Source: Arthrobacter sp. UM1 (GTDB lineage Bacteria > Actinomycetota > Actinomycetes > Actinomycetales > Micrococcaceae). Taken from it: a stretch of DNA of 64,000 bases. Of this stretch, positions 1-8,998 are shown piece by piece. The notes beneath the pieces are model-generated. The model was not told the origin of the DNA. It searched no databases and was given only the letters and a program-made list of their open reading frames with translations. Numbering within the stretch: the first letter of the stretch is position 1; every line of letters starts with the position of its first letter. The translations under genes were made by a program, and so were the position numbers. The stretch covers positions 434,001-498,000 of the forward strand of contig NZ_JACWAB010000001.1 of the NCBI RefSeq assembly GCF_020483305.1, given 5' to 3'.

Positions 1-839
1 AGGAGCTCCGGGTGGTCGAGGACGATGTGCGAGCCCTTGGTGCCGCCCATGAAGCGCGTCGCGTCGTCGAGCGCGCCGTTGGTCTGGTCCGTCCAGGCGC
101 CGGAGACGTTGAGGACGATCTTCGCGGAGAAGTCGAACTCCTCCCCCGAGATCTCGTCCCGGAGGCGGACCCCGGCGTCGGTCATGCCGACGGCGGAGAC
201 GTAGTTGCTCGCCCGGACGCCCTCGTGCGCGTCGAGGCCGTCGTGGAGCACGTCGAGGGTCAGCCGCTCCGGGTTGTGCACCGAGGCGTCGAAGTAGGTG
301 GCGGTGTAGCGCACGTCCGAGCGCATCTGCGGAAAGAGGGCGCGGGACTCCTCGGCGCCGAGGAATTCGTGCTTCGGCACCGTGCCGCCGAGCCGGGAGA
401 AGGAGTCGTAGATGGACAGCCCCATCTTGATGAGAGCCGCGCCGCGCTCCTGCGGCTTGCCGGACTTGTGGGTGAGGAAGCGGATCGGCGCGTTGAGGAT
501 GCCGGAGAACGTGGAGAAGATCGGGATGGTCGTCTGCAGGGGCTTGACGTAGTGCGGCGCGATCTTGAGGAGGTTGTTCCGCTCGACGACGGACTCCTTG
601 ACGAGGCGGAACTCGCCGTTCTCCAGGTAGCGGATGCCGCCGTGGATCATGTGGCTGGAGGCGCCGGACGCGCCCGAGCAGTAGTCCTCCCGCTCGACGA
701 GGGCGACGTCGACGCCCTGGAGCGCCAGGTCTCGGAAGGTTCCGACGCCGTTGATGCCTCCGCCGATGATGAGGACGTCAGCGCTCGGACGGCTTCGCAG
801 GGCCTCGACGCGATCGCGGACAGCAGGCGCAGCAGACAA
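1..839 (-). CDS. glpD: FAD-dependent glycerol-3-phosphate dehydrogenase (3' end cut by window edge)
   Basis: Oxidises sn-glycerol-3-phosphate to dihydroxyacetone phosphate at the membrane with FAD and the quinone pool. About 279 N-terminal residues are present; the C-terminal part lies outside the window. The dinucleotide-binding motif GGGINGVG falls at about residues 26-33, followed by the family stretches SGASSHMIHGGIRYLE and, later, NVSGAWTD. I chose TTG at 839 because GAGGAGGAAGAA lies directly upstream and the Rossmann fold then starts at the usual distance. The gene is divergent from a SorC-type regulator, which suggests local control by a sugar-phosphate effector. The family call is firm; the start is likely. 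Confidence 0.93.
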   Translation of the reverse strand, partial: MSAAPAVRDRVEALRSRPSADVLIIGGGINGVGTFRDLALQGVDVALVEREDYCSGASGASSHMIHGGIRYLENGEFRLVKESVVERNNLLKIAPHYVKPLQTTIPIFSTFSGILNAPIRFLTHKSGKPQERGAALIKMGLSIYDSFSRLGGTVPKHEFLGAEESRALFPQMRSDVRYTATYFDASVHNPERLTLDVLHDGLDAHEGVRASNYVSAVGMTDAGVRLRDEISGEEFDFSAKIVLNVSGAWTDQTNGALDDATRFMGGTKGSHIVLDHPEL

Positions 840-904
840 TTCTTCCTCCTCGTCGAGGGCCCGAGGCCCCCGGCACGACACTGTGTGGGTATTGCTGTGA
901 CCTA

Positions 905-934
905 CATCTACTCGCGGCCTCGCAGTACACTCAA
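905..934 (-). promoter_or_regulatory. Putative glpD promoter
   Basis: Reading the minus strand, TTGAGT (929-934) and TAGATG (905-910) are separated by 18 bases and lie about 65 bases upstream of the glpD start. They match the -35 and -10 consensus moderately. This is pattern inference only. Confidence 0.35.
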
Positions 935-940
935 CGAGGA

Positions 941-954
941 TGCACGAATGTGCA
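941..954. promoter_or_regulatory. Palindromic operator TGCAC-N4-GTGCA
   Basis: A perfect 5+5 bp inverted repeat, TGCAC GAAT GTGCA, lies in the gap between divergent glpD and the SorC-type regulator. It sits just upstream of the putative glpD -35 and a few bases downstream of a possible -10 (TACACT, 926-931) for the regulator gene. Position and symmetry suit a binding site for that regulator. The link is inference. Confidence 0.5.
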
Positions 955-992
955 CTCGCCCCGCCCTCCTGCCCCCGGAAAGTCAGGGACGC

Positions 993-1952
993 ATGCCCCA
1001 GGTCTCCAGCAAGCTCCTCGTGACGACTGCACGGATGTACTACGAGGAGCTGCGCACCATGGAGTCGATCTCCCGTGAGCTCGGGACGAGCCGCTCCACC
1101 GTGTCCCGCTGGCTCAAGCAGGCGCGCGAGCGCGGCCACGTGCAGATCCGCATCCAGGAGAACGTCTCCGCGCCGGCCCAGCTCGAGCGCCAGCTGGCGA
1201 GCCGCTTCGGCGTCCGCGCCGTCGTCGCCGCCTGCCCGCCCCGGGCGAGCGATGCGGAGGCGTTCGAGACGACGGCGGCCCTCGCGGCGAGGACCATCGC
1301 CGCCGAGGTGGTGCCCGGGACGGTCCTCGGGATCGCGTGGGGCACCACGATGACCGCGGTGGCGCGCCACCTGCCGCCCAAGCGGGTTCCGGAGACGGCC
1401 GTGGTGCAGCTCAACGGCGCAGGCAACACGCAGTCGAGCGGCATCGCCTACGCGAGCGACATCCTCCGCCGGTTCTCCCAGGCCTTCGGCGCCGTCGCGG
1501 AGCAGTTCCCCGTCCCGACGTTCTTCGACCACGCCGAGACACGGGCCGCCATGTGGAGAGAGCGCTCGATCGAGCGGATCCGGGAGCTGCAGAACCGCAC
1601 CACCATCGCGGTCTTCGGCATCGGCGTGCTCGGCGCGAGCAGCCCGTCCCAGGTCTACATCGGCGGCTACCTGGGCGCCGAGGACCTCGAGAGCCTCCGG
1701 GCGGACGGGGTCGCGGGCGACATCGCCACGCGCTTCTTCCGCGGTGACGGCACCTTCGAGGACATCCCGCTCAACGCGCGCTCCTCTGCCATCGAGTTCG
1801 AGGACCTCAGGCACGTCCGCAAGCGGATCTGCGTGGTCTCCTCCGCCCACAAGGCCGCCGGCGTCCGCGGGGCCCTCGCCGCCGGGCTCATCACGGACCT
1901 GGTCCTCGACGAGCGCGCCGCCCGGGCCCTCCTCGAGGACGCCGCTTTATAG
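993..1952 (+). CDS. SorC/DeoR-family sugar-binding transcriptional regulator
   Basis: A 319-residue regulator. Residues about 22-45 form a helix-turn-helix (SISRELGTSRSTVSRWLKQA), and the rest resembles the SorC sugar-binding domain, a NagB-like fold that senses phosphorylated sugars (GTTMTA, LNGAGNTQ and GIGVLG blocks). It is divergent from glpD, so glycerol-phosphate or related metabolism is the likely target. The start at 993 gives the usual short arm before the helix-turn-helix. An in-frame ATG at 948 has a good upstream GAGGA and would add 15 residues, but it would place the start codon inside the palindrome at 941-954. The ligand is unknown. Confidence 0.85.
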   Translation: MPQVSSKLLVTTARMYYEELRTMESISRELGTSRSTVSRWLKQARERGHVQIRIQENVSAPAQLERQLASRFGVRAVVAACPPRASDAEAFETTAALAARTIAAEVVPGTVLGIAWGTTMTAVARHLPPKRVPETAVVQLNGAGNTQSSGIAYASDILRRFSQAFGAVAEQFPVPTFFDHAETRAAMWRERSIERIRELQNRTTIAVFGIGVLGASSPSQVYIGGYLGAEDLESLRADGVAGDIATRFFRGDGTFEDIPLNARSSAIEFEDLRHVRKRICVVSSAHKAAGVRGALAAGLITDLVLDERAARALLEDAAL

Positions 1953-1955
1953 ACT
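1950..1955 (+). promoter_or_regulatory. -10 box TAGACT for the alpha/beta hydrolase gene (leaderless type)
   Basis: TAGACT (TATAGACT from 1948) ends 6 bases before the ATG at 1962. Its first three bases are the TAG stop codon of the upstream regulator gene. No Shine-Dalgarno sequence precedes the ATG, so a leaderless transcript is likely. No clear -35 box is visible. Confidence 0.45.
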
Positions 1956-1961
1956 GGCCAG

Positions 1962-2954
1962 ATGAGCCTCTCGAACTCGAGCGCTTCCCGCATCCGCTCC
2001 TCCGCCCGCGATGAGCGCACACCGGTCTTCCACGAGATCCCGCTCGGCGGCACGCGCGTCCGCGTCGCCGAGTACCGCCTTCCCGCCCCTGCTTCGGCCT
2101 CCGCGGACGGCGTGTCCGAGTGGCCGGCCGAGGACTCCCCCGTGTTCGCCGCGGTCCACGGCTTCCGCGGGGACCACCACGGCTTCGAGCAGATCGCCTT
2201 CGCCGCCGGCGGCACCTGGCTCGTCCCGGACCTCCCGGGATTCGGCATGACGGGGCCCTTCAGGGACGGCACCGCGCACAGCGCGCAGGGCCTCTCCGGA
2301 ATCGTGGAGCCCCTCGCCCGCTTCGCCGCGGCCGAGCACCCCGGCCGCCCCGTGGTGCTCGTCGGGCACTCCTTCGGCTCCGTGGTGGTCTCCCGTGCCG
2401 CCCAGGCCGTCTCCCGGCTCCATGAGGAGGGCGTCCTCGCGGGAGCCGTCCTCGTCAACCCGATCTCGGTCCCCGCCCTGACGGGGACGCCCCGGATCGC
2501 GACGGCGGCCTCCGAGCTCTACTACCTGCTCGCCACGCGCCTCCCCGCGCCCCTCGGCCTGCCCCTGGTCCGCTCCCGTCTCATCACGGACGCCATGAGC
2601 CTCATGATGCGCACGTCCTCAGAGCCCGCCGTGCGGCGCTACATCGACGAGCAGCACCGGGCCTACTTCGCAGGGTTCTCGGACCGGCAGGCGCTCGCGG
2701 AGGCCTACGCCTCCTCGATTGAGGACTCCGTCCTGGAGGCCGCCGGCGGTCTGCGCCTGCCCGTTCTGCTCGTGACCGGCGAGCGAGACGCGTTCGGCAC
2801 CCCGGCGACTCAGCGGGCGCTCGCCTCGGCGCTTCCCGAGGCCCGGCTCGAGGAGATCCCCGGCGTCGGCCACCTCGTCCACTACGAGGAGGCCGACGCC
2901 GCCGCGCGGGCGGTCCTCGCCTTCGCCGCCGACCTCGCGGAGGCGCGGGCATGA
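1962..2954 (+). CDS. Alpha/beta hydrolase
   Basis: A 330-residue alpha/beta-hydrolase-fold protein. The oxyanion-region HGF follows the early strand (about residue 66). The nucleophile elbow GHSFGS is at 135-140 (Ser137), the acid is probably in LVTGERDAF, and the catalytic His is about 304 in GVGHLVHYEE. No signal peptide is seen, so it is probably cytoplasmic. The substrate cannot be told from sequence. Its stop overlaps the next gene's start as ATGA, so it is translationally coupled to the glycosyltransferase, which hints at a shared task such as a glycolipid or acylated sugar. That link is inference. Confidence 0.85.
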   Translation: MSLSNSSASRIRSSARDERTPVFHEIPLGGTRVRVAEYRLPAPASASADGVSEWPAEDSPVFAAVHGFRGDHHGFEQIAFAAGGTWLVPDLPGFGMTGPFRDGTAHSAQGLSGIVEPLARFAAAEHPGRPVVLVGHSFGSVVVSRAAQAVSRLHEEGVLAGAVLVNPISVPALTGTPRIATAASELYYLLATRLPAPLGLPLVRSRLITDAMSLMMRTSSEPAVRRYIDEQHRAYFAGFSDRQALAEAYASSIEDSVLEAAGGLRLPVLLVTGERDAFGTPATQRALASALPEARLEEIPGVGHLVHYEEADAAARAVLAFAADLAEARA

Positions 2955-4117
2955 GCGCGGGCACGGGACGGCGGACAGGACGGGACGGAGGCGGCGGCAC
3001 GGGCGGGAACCGCCTGAAGATCGCCTTCGACGCCCGCTACACCCGCCTCGAACGGCACGACGGCATCTCGCGTTTCGGATCGAGCCTCGCGGCCGCCGCC
3101 GCCGAGCTCGCCGACGTGACGCTCATCGTCTCCGATCCGCGCCAGCTCGAGATGCTGCCGGACCTCCCCCATGTCCTTGCGAACAGCCCGACCTCGTGGC
3201 GCGAGCCGTGGGCCCTCCGGTCCCTGCGGCACCTCGACGCGGACGTGGTCTTCTCGCCGATGCAGACCATCGGAACGTGGGGCCGGCGCCACCCGCTCGT
3301 GCTCACCATCCACGACCTCATCTACTACGAGCACCCCGCGCCCCCGAAGAGCCTCCCCGCGCCCGTGCGGCTGCTGTGGCGGCTCTACCACCTCTCCTAC
3401 GCGCCACAGCGGTGGCTTCTGCGCGGGGCCGACGCCGTCGCCGTCGTCTCCGAGACCACGCGCCGGCTCCTCGCGGAGCACCGGCTGACCGAGGCGCCCG
3501 TCGTCGTCGTCTCCAACGCGCCCGCGGATCTCGAGGCCGCGCGCGGCGGCGCCGAGGCGCCCGCTCTGCTCCCGGCCCCGGCGCCCGGCGGGGACTTCGT
3601 CTACATGGGCTCGTTCATGCCGTACAAGGGCGTGGAGACCCTCATCGAGGCGGCGGGGCTGCGCACGGGCGCCCGCCTCCACCTCGTGAGCCGGGCCGAC
3701 GACGCGACCCGGCGCCGCCTGACCGCTCTGGCGGCGGAGAAGGGCGCGGACGTGGTCTTCCACCAGGGGCTGAGCGACGCCGACTACGCCGCCCTGCTCA
3801 CGGCGTCCACGGGGCTCGTGACCGCGTCCCGCGCCGAGGGGTTCGGGCTGCCCGTGGTCGAGGCGCTCAGCCTCGGCGTGCCCGCGGCCGTGAGCGACAT
3901 CCCCATCTTCCGCGAGGTGGCCGGCTCGGCCGCCGTCTTCGCGGACCCGCGCAGCGCAGCGGACATGGCGGAGGCGATGGGACGGCTCGTCGCGGAACGC
4001 GAGGAGCTCGCCTGCCGGGCGCGGCAGGAGGCGGCGCGCTACTCCTGGGAGGCCTCGGCCCGCGCCCTCGTCAAGGCCTGCGAAACGGCCATCGCCGAGC
4101 ACCGCCGCAAGGCCTGA
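2951..4117 (+). CDS. Glycosyltransferase, GT-B fold (group 1/GT4-like)
   Basis: A 388-residue retaining glycosyltransferase. The N-terminal half carries RHDGISRFGSSL, a GT4-type acceptor-side signature. The C-terminal half has a GSFMPYKGVETLIEA block and the nucleotide-sugar-binding EGFGLPVVEALSLG (E-x7-E type). GGAGG lies about 7 bases before the ATG, and the start overlaps the hydrolase stop by 4 bp. Donor and acceptor are unknown. A mannosyl- or glucosyltransferase acting on a lipid or polysaccharide is plausible from the family. The gene ends in an 11-bp tandem duplication that includes the stop codon. Confidence 0.88.
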   Translation: MSAGTGRRTGRDGGGGTGGNRLKIAFDARYTRLERHDGISRFGSSLAAAAAELADVTLIVSDPRQLEMLPDLPHVLANSPTSWREPWALRSLRHLDADVVFSPMQTIGTWGRRHPLVLTIHDLIYYEHPAPPKSLPAPVRLLWRLYHLSYAPQRWLLRGADAVAVVSETTRRLLAEHRLTEAPVVVVSNAPADLEAARGGAEAPALLPAPAPGGDFVYMGSFMPYKGVETLIEAAGLRTGARLHLVSRADDATRRRLTALAAEKGADVVFHQGLSDADYAALLTASTGLVTASRAEGFGLPVVEALSLGVPAAVSDIPIFREVAGSAAVFADPRSAADMAEAMGRLVAEREELACRARQEAARYSWEASARALVKACETAIAEHRRKA

Positions 4118-4133
4118 GCCGAGCCTGAGCCGA
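4112..4133 (+). repeat. 11-bp tandem duplication spanning the glycosyltransferase stop codon
   Basis: GCCTGAGCCGA occurs twice in direct tandem (4112-4122 and 4123-4133). The first copy contains the TGA stop (4115-4117) and the second repeats it out of use. Confidence 0.85.
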
Positions 4134-4142
4134 CGCGCCAGC

Positions 4143-4167
4143 CGAGCCGGACGGCCGGAGCGGCTCG
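4143..4167. terminator. Weak hairpin between convergent genes
   Basis: CGAGCCG (4143-4149) pairs with CGGCTCG (4161-4167) across an 11-base loop that itself contains GGCC. It lies between the convergent glycosyltransferase and priA. There is no T-run, so terminator function is tentative. Confidence 0.35.
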
Positions 4168-4186
4168 CCCTTCTCCCCGGAGGTCG

Positions 4187-6325
4187 TCAGAGCACTTCCG
4201 GCGGGTCGCAGCGCACGGCGACCTTCGGCGCCGAGGCCGAGGCCGCGTCGAGCACGCGCCGCGCCCGCACCGCCTCGCTGAGCCGGGCAGCGTCCCGGTA
4301 TCCGAAGAGGACGAGCAGGCGGAAGACGGGCTCCTCCGCCTCCGGATCCTCCACGGGCGTCGGGCCGATCACGCGCGGTTCCCGGTCCAGCGGCCCTCCG
4401 CGGTCCAGGTCCGCCCGCACCTTCTCCCAGAACCGGCTCACCGCCTCGCTCCCGCCCGTGAGAGACACCGCGCGCACGCTCGGGGGCAGGCCCAGCTCCC
4501 GGCGCTGGTCCAAGTCCCTTCGGACGGCCGGGACGGGATCGTAGCCCACGAGGGCGTTGAGCGCCGCCGACTCCGCCACGGTGGCCACCACCTCGCCCTC
4601 AGCCCGGACGAGGGCCATGACGCGGAACCAGCGCCGCAGCGCCCGCTCGAGGGCGTGCATCGAGTTCTGCGCGAGCGTGGACTCGGCGTCCAGGACGAGC
4701 GCCGCCGCGTAGCCGGACTCCCGGCCGTCCTCCGTGAGGACCCGCGGCTCCGCCCCCGGCGTGGCGACGACGAGGGCCGGCTCCTCCCCCACGCTCTCCC
4801 GGATGGAGTCGCCCGAGCTCGCGACGACGGGGACGCCCGGGAAGGCCCGTCCCAGCTCGTCCGCCGTCCGCAGCGCGCCCGCCACAGGCTGGTAGAACTC
4901 CCGGCAGCCGCACTCCCGGCACGCGAGCTCCTCCGGGGCGCGGGCGCACCACGCGCACCGGGCACGCTTCCGGCCGTCCTCGACGGCGATGAGCACCGGT
5001 CCCTGGCACGTGGGGCACAGGGCCCGCTCTCCGCAGCGGCGGCACTTGACCACCGGCGAGTAGCCCGTGCGCGCCACGTGGACGAGCACGGGGCCGCGCT
5101 CCAGCCCCTTCCGTGCCGCCGCGAACGCGCGGGACGGGATGCGGGCGGCCTGGGCGAGGCGGTCCCGGCCCGTCTCGAACTCCGAGCCCGTGGCCGTCAC
5201 ACGGGGCCGCCGCGACGGGTCCGGCCGGTCCTCGACGAGCCGGGCCCAGCCGATGGCCGCGAGCCGCAGCGACTCCGCCGAGGGGCTCTGCGCCAGCGAG
5301 AGGAACGCGGCCCCGGACTCCACGGCTCTCGCCACGAGAACGTCCCGGGCGTGGATGTAGGGAGAGCGGCGCTCGGCGAGCGAGTCGTCGCCGTCGTCCC
5401 AGACGGCCACGAGCCCCACGTCCGCAAGGGGCCCGAACGCCGCCGAGCGCGTCCCGATGACCGCCTCCGCGTGCCCGGACAGGGCGCGGAGGTAGCTCCG
5501 GTAGCGGCGAGTCGGCGGGTCCTCGGCGTTGAGGCGCACGACGACGGCCTCCCGGGACTCGCCCACGCTCTCCCGTCCCAGCGCGGGTCCGAGCAACTCC
5601 GCGAGCTCGGCCTCGAGCTCCTCCAGGCGCCGCTGGTCCGGAACGACGACGACCGCCCGGCGCCCCGAGGCGAGGCAGGCACGCAACGGCTCGACGAGCG
5701 CCCCGACCCCGGCTCGGGGCAGCACGGCCACGGCCCGGGGCGAGGCCCCCTGGGCCAGGGAGTCGAGAAAGGCGCGGCCGCCCTCGCTCTCCGCGAGGCG
5801 CTGGCGGCCCTCCGCAGGAGCCCACGCGCCGAGGGCCTCGGCCGCGGCCGCGCGGACCTCCTGCGCGCTTCGTCCGTCGGCCCGAGCCTCCGCGGCCACG
5901 AAGGACGAGTCGACGGCCGCCACCCGGGGAGGGACGGCCACGCGGATGACATCGGCCACCGTGGACATCTGGCGGGCCGCGATGCGGGAGAAGAGCTCGA
6001 GCCGCTCGGGGCTCAGCACGGGGTGGGGCGAGAGGACGCGCTTGAGCGGACGGAGGGTGCGGTCCGTCTCCGGCTCGTCCGAGCGGCTCACGATCCAGCC
6101 GTTGATCTGCTGCCCGCCGAACACGAGGCGGACCTTGGCGCCTTCACACGCGTCAGCGCTGAGGGACTCCGGCACGAGGTAGTCGAAGGCGCGGTCCAGG
6201 TGCGGCACCTGCGCCTCGATCCAGACGCGGGCGTACGGGCGGTCCTCCGCGGCGTCCGGGGCAGGGCGGCGCGGGGTCCGGGGTCCCTCCCGGGAGGCGT
6301 CGAACAGCGCGGGCTCGACGTCCAT
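4187..6325 (-). CDS. priA: Probable primosomal protein N' (PriA), helicase-inactive actinobacterial type
   Basis: A 712-residue PriA homologue, which in other bacteria restarts stalled forks and loads the replicative helicase. The 3'BD-like N-terminus (RVWIEAQVPHLDRAFDYLVP) and the paired CxxC zinc modules (CRRCGERALCPTC, then CAWC and CREC at roughly residues 430-470) are clear. The Walker A position reads LPRAGVGALVEP rather than GxTGSGKT, and the DEAH position reads WDDGDDSLAE. ATP-driven unwinding is therefore unlikely, as known for actinobacterial PriA. It follows metK with a gap of 5 bases. Confidence 0.92.
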   Translation of the reverse strand: MDVEPALFDASREGPRTPRRPAPDAAEDRPYARVWIEAQVPHLDRAFDYLVPESLSADACEGAKVRLVFGGQQINGWIVSRSDEPETDRTLRPLKRVLSPHPVLSPERLELFSRIAARQMSTVADVIRVAVPPRVAAVDSSFVAAEARADGRSAQEVRAAAAEALGAWAPAEGRQRLAESEGGRAFLDSLAQGASPRAVAVLPRAGVGALVEPLRACLASGRRAVVVVPDQRRLEELEAELAELLGPALGRESVGESREAVVVRLNAEDPPTRRYRSYLRALSGHAEAVIGTRSAAFGPLADVGLVAVWDDGDDSLAERRSPYIHARDVLVARAVESGAAFLSLAQSPSAESLRLAAIGWARLVEDRPDPSRRPRVTATGSEFETGRDRLAQAARIPSRAFAAARKGLERGPVLVHVARTGYSPVVKCRRCGERALCPTCQGPVLIAVEDGRKRARCAWCARAPEELACRECGCREFYQPVAGALRTADELGRAFPGVPVVASSGDSIRESVGEEPALVVATPGAEPRVLTEDGRESGYAAALVLDAESTLAQNSMHALERALRRWFRVMALVRAEGEVVATVAESAALNALVGYDPVPAVRRDLDQRRELGLPPSVRAVSLTGGSEAVSRFWEKVRADLDRGGPLDREPRVIGPTPVEDPEAEEPVFRLLVLFGYRDAARLSEAVRARRVLDAASASAPKVAVRCDPPEVL

Positions 6326-6330
6326 GCGGA

Positions 6331-7569
6331 TCAGCCGCCGACGGCGCGCAGGAGGTCAGCGGCCTTGTCTGTGGACTCCCACGTGAACTCGGGCAGCGTG
6401 CGGCCGAAGTGCCCGTGGGCGGCCGTCTGCCGGTAGATGGGGCGCTTGAGGTCGAGGTCCTCGATGATGCCGAGCGGCCGGAGGTCGAACACCTCGCGGA
6501 CCGCCCGCTCGATCCGGACCGGGTCCACGGTCTCCGTGCCGAACGTCTCCACGTACACGCCCACCGGGGAGGCCTGGCCGATGGCGTAGGCCACCTGGAG
6601 CTCGGCGCGGCGGGCCAGGCCCGCGGCGACGATGTTCTTGGCCACCCAGCGCATCGCGTACGCGGCCGAGCGGTCCACCTTGCTCGGATCCTTCCCGGAG
6701 AACGCGCCGCCGCCGTGCCGGGCCATGCCGCCGTAGGTGTCCACGATGATCTTGCGCCCGGTCAGACCGGCGTCTCCCACCGGGCCGCCGATGACGAACG
6801 GCCCGCCCGGGTTGGTGATGACGTCCACGCCGGAGATGTCGAGGCCCTGGGTCTCGCTCGCCTCCCGGAGGATCGGATCGACCACGGCCTCGAGCAGGTC
6901 CCCGCGGAGCCGCCCCTGGTCCAGGCCCTCGGCGTGCTGCGTGGAGACGACCACCGTCTCCACCGAGACCGGGCGGTCTCCGTCATAGCCGATGGTCACC
7001 TGCGTCTTGCCGTCCGGCCGCAGCTGCGTGAGGCCTCCGTCCTCGCGGACGCTCGTGAGGCGCTCGCTGAGGCGGTGGGCCAGGTGGATGGGGGCGGGCA
7101 TGAGCACGTTCGTCTCGTCCACCGCGTAGCCGAACATGATGCCCTGGTCCCCCGCGCCCTGGCGGTCCCGCTCGTCCGCGGCCCGTCCGTCCCTGGTCTC
7201 GCGCGAGGTGAAGACGCCGTCGAAGATCTCGGGAGACTGCTGGCCGATCGAGACTGAGACGCCGCACCGGGCGCCGTCGAACCCGTTGGCCGAGGAGTCG
7301 TAGCCGATGGAGAGGATGGTCTCCCGCACGATCTGCGGGATCTCCACATACGCCTCCGTGGTGACCTCGCCGGCCACGTGCACGAGGCCCGTGGTGGCCA
7401 TCGTCTCCACGGCCACGCGGGAGTCCGGGTCTTTCTCAAGCATGGCATCGAGGATCGCGTCAGAGATCTGGTCGCAGATCTTGTCCGGGTGCCCCGCGGT
7501 CACCGATTCCGAGGTGAACAGGCGCAGGGAGCGGGCGTCAGATGCGGATGCGTTCGTAGAAAGGGTCAC
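6331..7569 (-). CDS. metK: S-adenosylmethionine synthetase
   Basis: Makes SAM from methionine and ATP. The 412 residues carry [17 protein letters not shown] near the N-terminus, [10 protein letters not shown] (adenine loop), [19 protein letters not shown] (phosphate-binding loop) and the C-terminal domain, all full length. The start is GTG at 7569. TAGACT lies 7 bases upstream with no Shine-Dalgarno sequence, which suggests a leaderless mRNA. The gene follows coaBC after 33 bases and precedes priA, the common actinobacterial order. Confidence 0.97.
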   Translation of the reverse strand: MTLSTNASASDARSLRLFTSESVTAGHPDKICDQISDAILDAMLEKDPDSRVAVETMATTGLVHVAGEVTTEAYVEIPQIVRETILSIGYDSSANGFDGARCGVSVSIGQQSPEIFDGVFTSRETRDGRAADERDRQGAGDQGIMFGYAVDETNVLMPAPIHLAHRLSERLTSVREDGGLTQLRPDGKTQVTIGYDGDRPVSVETVVVSTQHAEGLDQGRLRGDLLEAVVDPILREASETQGLDISGVDVITNPGGPFVIGGPVGDAGLTGRKIIVDTYGGMARHGGGAFSGKDPSKVDRSAAYAMRWVAKNIVAAGLARRAELQVAYAIGQASPVGVYVETFGTETVDPVRIERAVREVFDLRPLGIIEDLDLKRPIYRQTAAHGHFGRTLPEFTWESTDKAADLLRAVGG

Positions 7570-7576
7570 GGGCTCA

Positions 7577-7582
7577 AGTCTA
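7577..7582 (-). promoter_or_regulatory. -10 box TAGACT for metK (leaderless type)
   Basis: On the minus strand TAGACT ends 7 bases before the metK GTG start. That spacing puts the transcription start at or next to the start codon. No -35 match is obvious. Confidence 0.45.
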
Positions 7583-7602
7583 CTGGGAAGGGGAAAGACT
7601 GC

Positions 7603-8904
7603 TCAGGAGAGGGGTGCGGGTGCGCCGTCAGCGGACACGAGCCGGCCGAGGGCGGTGACGGCCGCGCGGGCCACCTCGTCCTTCGGTCCGGACGCGTGCA
7701 CGGGGTCCGCGCCGTCCGCGAAGAGGACCGTCAGCTCGTTCTCGTCCGCGCCGAAGCCCTTGGCGAGCCCCACCTCGTTGACGCAGAGCGCGTCCACCCG
7801 CTTGCGGCGCAGCTTGGACTCGGCGTACTCGAGCACCGAGCCGTGCTCGTCCCCGGTCTCCGCGGCGAAGGCGACGAGCAGCGGCGAGCGTCCCTCTCCC
7901 CTCGCTTCAGCGAGCCCGGCGATGACGTCCGGGTTGCGCTCGAGCACGATCTGCGGGGCGTCCTCTCCGTCCCGCTTCTTGATCTTGGAGGCCTCGGTGC
8001 GCGCCGGCCGGAAGTCCGCCACGGCGGCGGCCATGACGATCGCATCCGGGCGTTCCTTGCGCACCAGGCGCTCGAGCGTCTCCTCCAGCTCCCGTGCGGT
8101 CCCGATGCGCAGCGTCCGCAGCGACTCATCCAGCGGGATCTCGACGGCGCCCGCGACAACGGTCACCTCCGCGCCCTGCTCTGCGAGGGCGCGGGCGAAG
8201 GCGAGCCCCTGCTTGCCCGAGGAGCGGTTCCCGAGGTACCGCACCGGGTCGAGCGGCTCCCGCGTGCCGCCCAGGGTGACGACGACGCTCCGGCCCGTCC
8301 ACGGCGTGTTCCGGTCCGCGAGGGGCGCTCCGGTGCCGTCCGCGGCGGCCGAGCCCTCCCCCGGCTCGGGGTCCAGGTCCTCGGAGGCGGCCGCGAGGGC
8401 GGCGTCCCGGATGGCCTCGGGATCGGGCAGGCGCCCGGCTCCCGTGTCCGTGCCCGTGAGGCGGCCCACGGCGGGCTCGATCACCGCGATGCCCCGGCCG
8501 CGGAGCGTCTCCACATTGGCACGGGTCGCGGGGTTCTCCCACATCTCGGTGTGCATGGCCGGCGCCAGGACCACCGGGGCGCGCGTGGCGAGGACGGTCG
8601 AGGTGAGCAGGTCGTCCGCACGGCCCGCGGCGATGCGGGCCATGAGGTCCGCCGTCGCCGGCGCGATGACCACGAGGTCCGCCTCCTGCCCCACGCGCAC
8701 ATGCTGGACCTCGTCCACCGCGTCGAAGACGTCATGGCTCACGGGATGGTGGCTGAGGGCCTCCCACGTGGCGGCGCCGACGAAGTTGAGGGAGGCCCGC
8801 GTGGGGATGACCCGGACATCGTGCCCGGCCTCGGTGAAGAGGCGGAGCAGGAGCGCGGACTTGTAGGCGGCGATGCCGCCGCCGACGCCCAGGACGATCT
8901 TCAT
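7603..8904 (-). CDS. coaBC: Bifunctional phosphopantothenoylcysteine decarboxylase / phosphopantothenate-cysteine ligase
   Basis: Catalyses two successive steps of coenzyme A synthesis; 433 residues. The N-terminal flavoprotein (CoaC) domain begins with VLGVGGGIAAYKSA and has the PAMHTEMWENPA block that matches the PAMNxxMW motif with His for Asn. The C-terminal CoaB domain has GGTREPLDPVRYLGNRSSGKQG and the synthetase motif AAVADFRPA followed by KIKK. GAGGAG lies 7 bases upstream of the ATG. The His in the decarboxylase motif deserves note, though the family tolerates some variation. A terminator-like hairpin separates it from rpoZ. Confidence 0.95.
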   Translation of the reverse strand: MKIVLGVGGGIAAYKSALLLRLFTEAGHDVRVIPTRASLNFVGAATWEALSHHPVSHDVFDAVDEVQHVRVGQEADLVVIAPATADLMARIAAGRADDLLTSTVLATRAPVVLAPAMHTEMWENPATRANVETLRGRGIAVIEPAVGRLTGTDTGAGRLPDPEAIRDAALAAASEDLDPEPGEGSAAADGTGAPLADRNTPWTGRSVVVTLGGTREPLDPVRYLGNRSSGKQGLAFARALAEQGAEVTVVAGAVEIPLDESLRTLRIGTARELEETLERLVRKERPDAIVMAAAVADFRPARTEASKIKKRDGEDAPQIVLERNPDVIAGLAEARGEGRSPLLVAFAAETGDEHGSVLEYAESKLRRKRVDALCVNEVGLAKGFGADENELTVLFADGADPVHASGPKDEVARAAVTALGRLVSADGAPAPLS

Positions 8905-8998
8905 GGTCGACTCCTCAGTGTCCTCATGGCCGGTGTGCCCTCAAGGCCGGACGGTGTTCAGTGCGGGTGCGTTCTCCGGAGCAGTCCCGGAAACGAGG

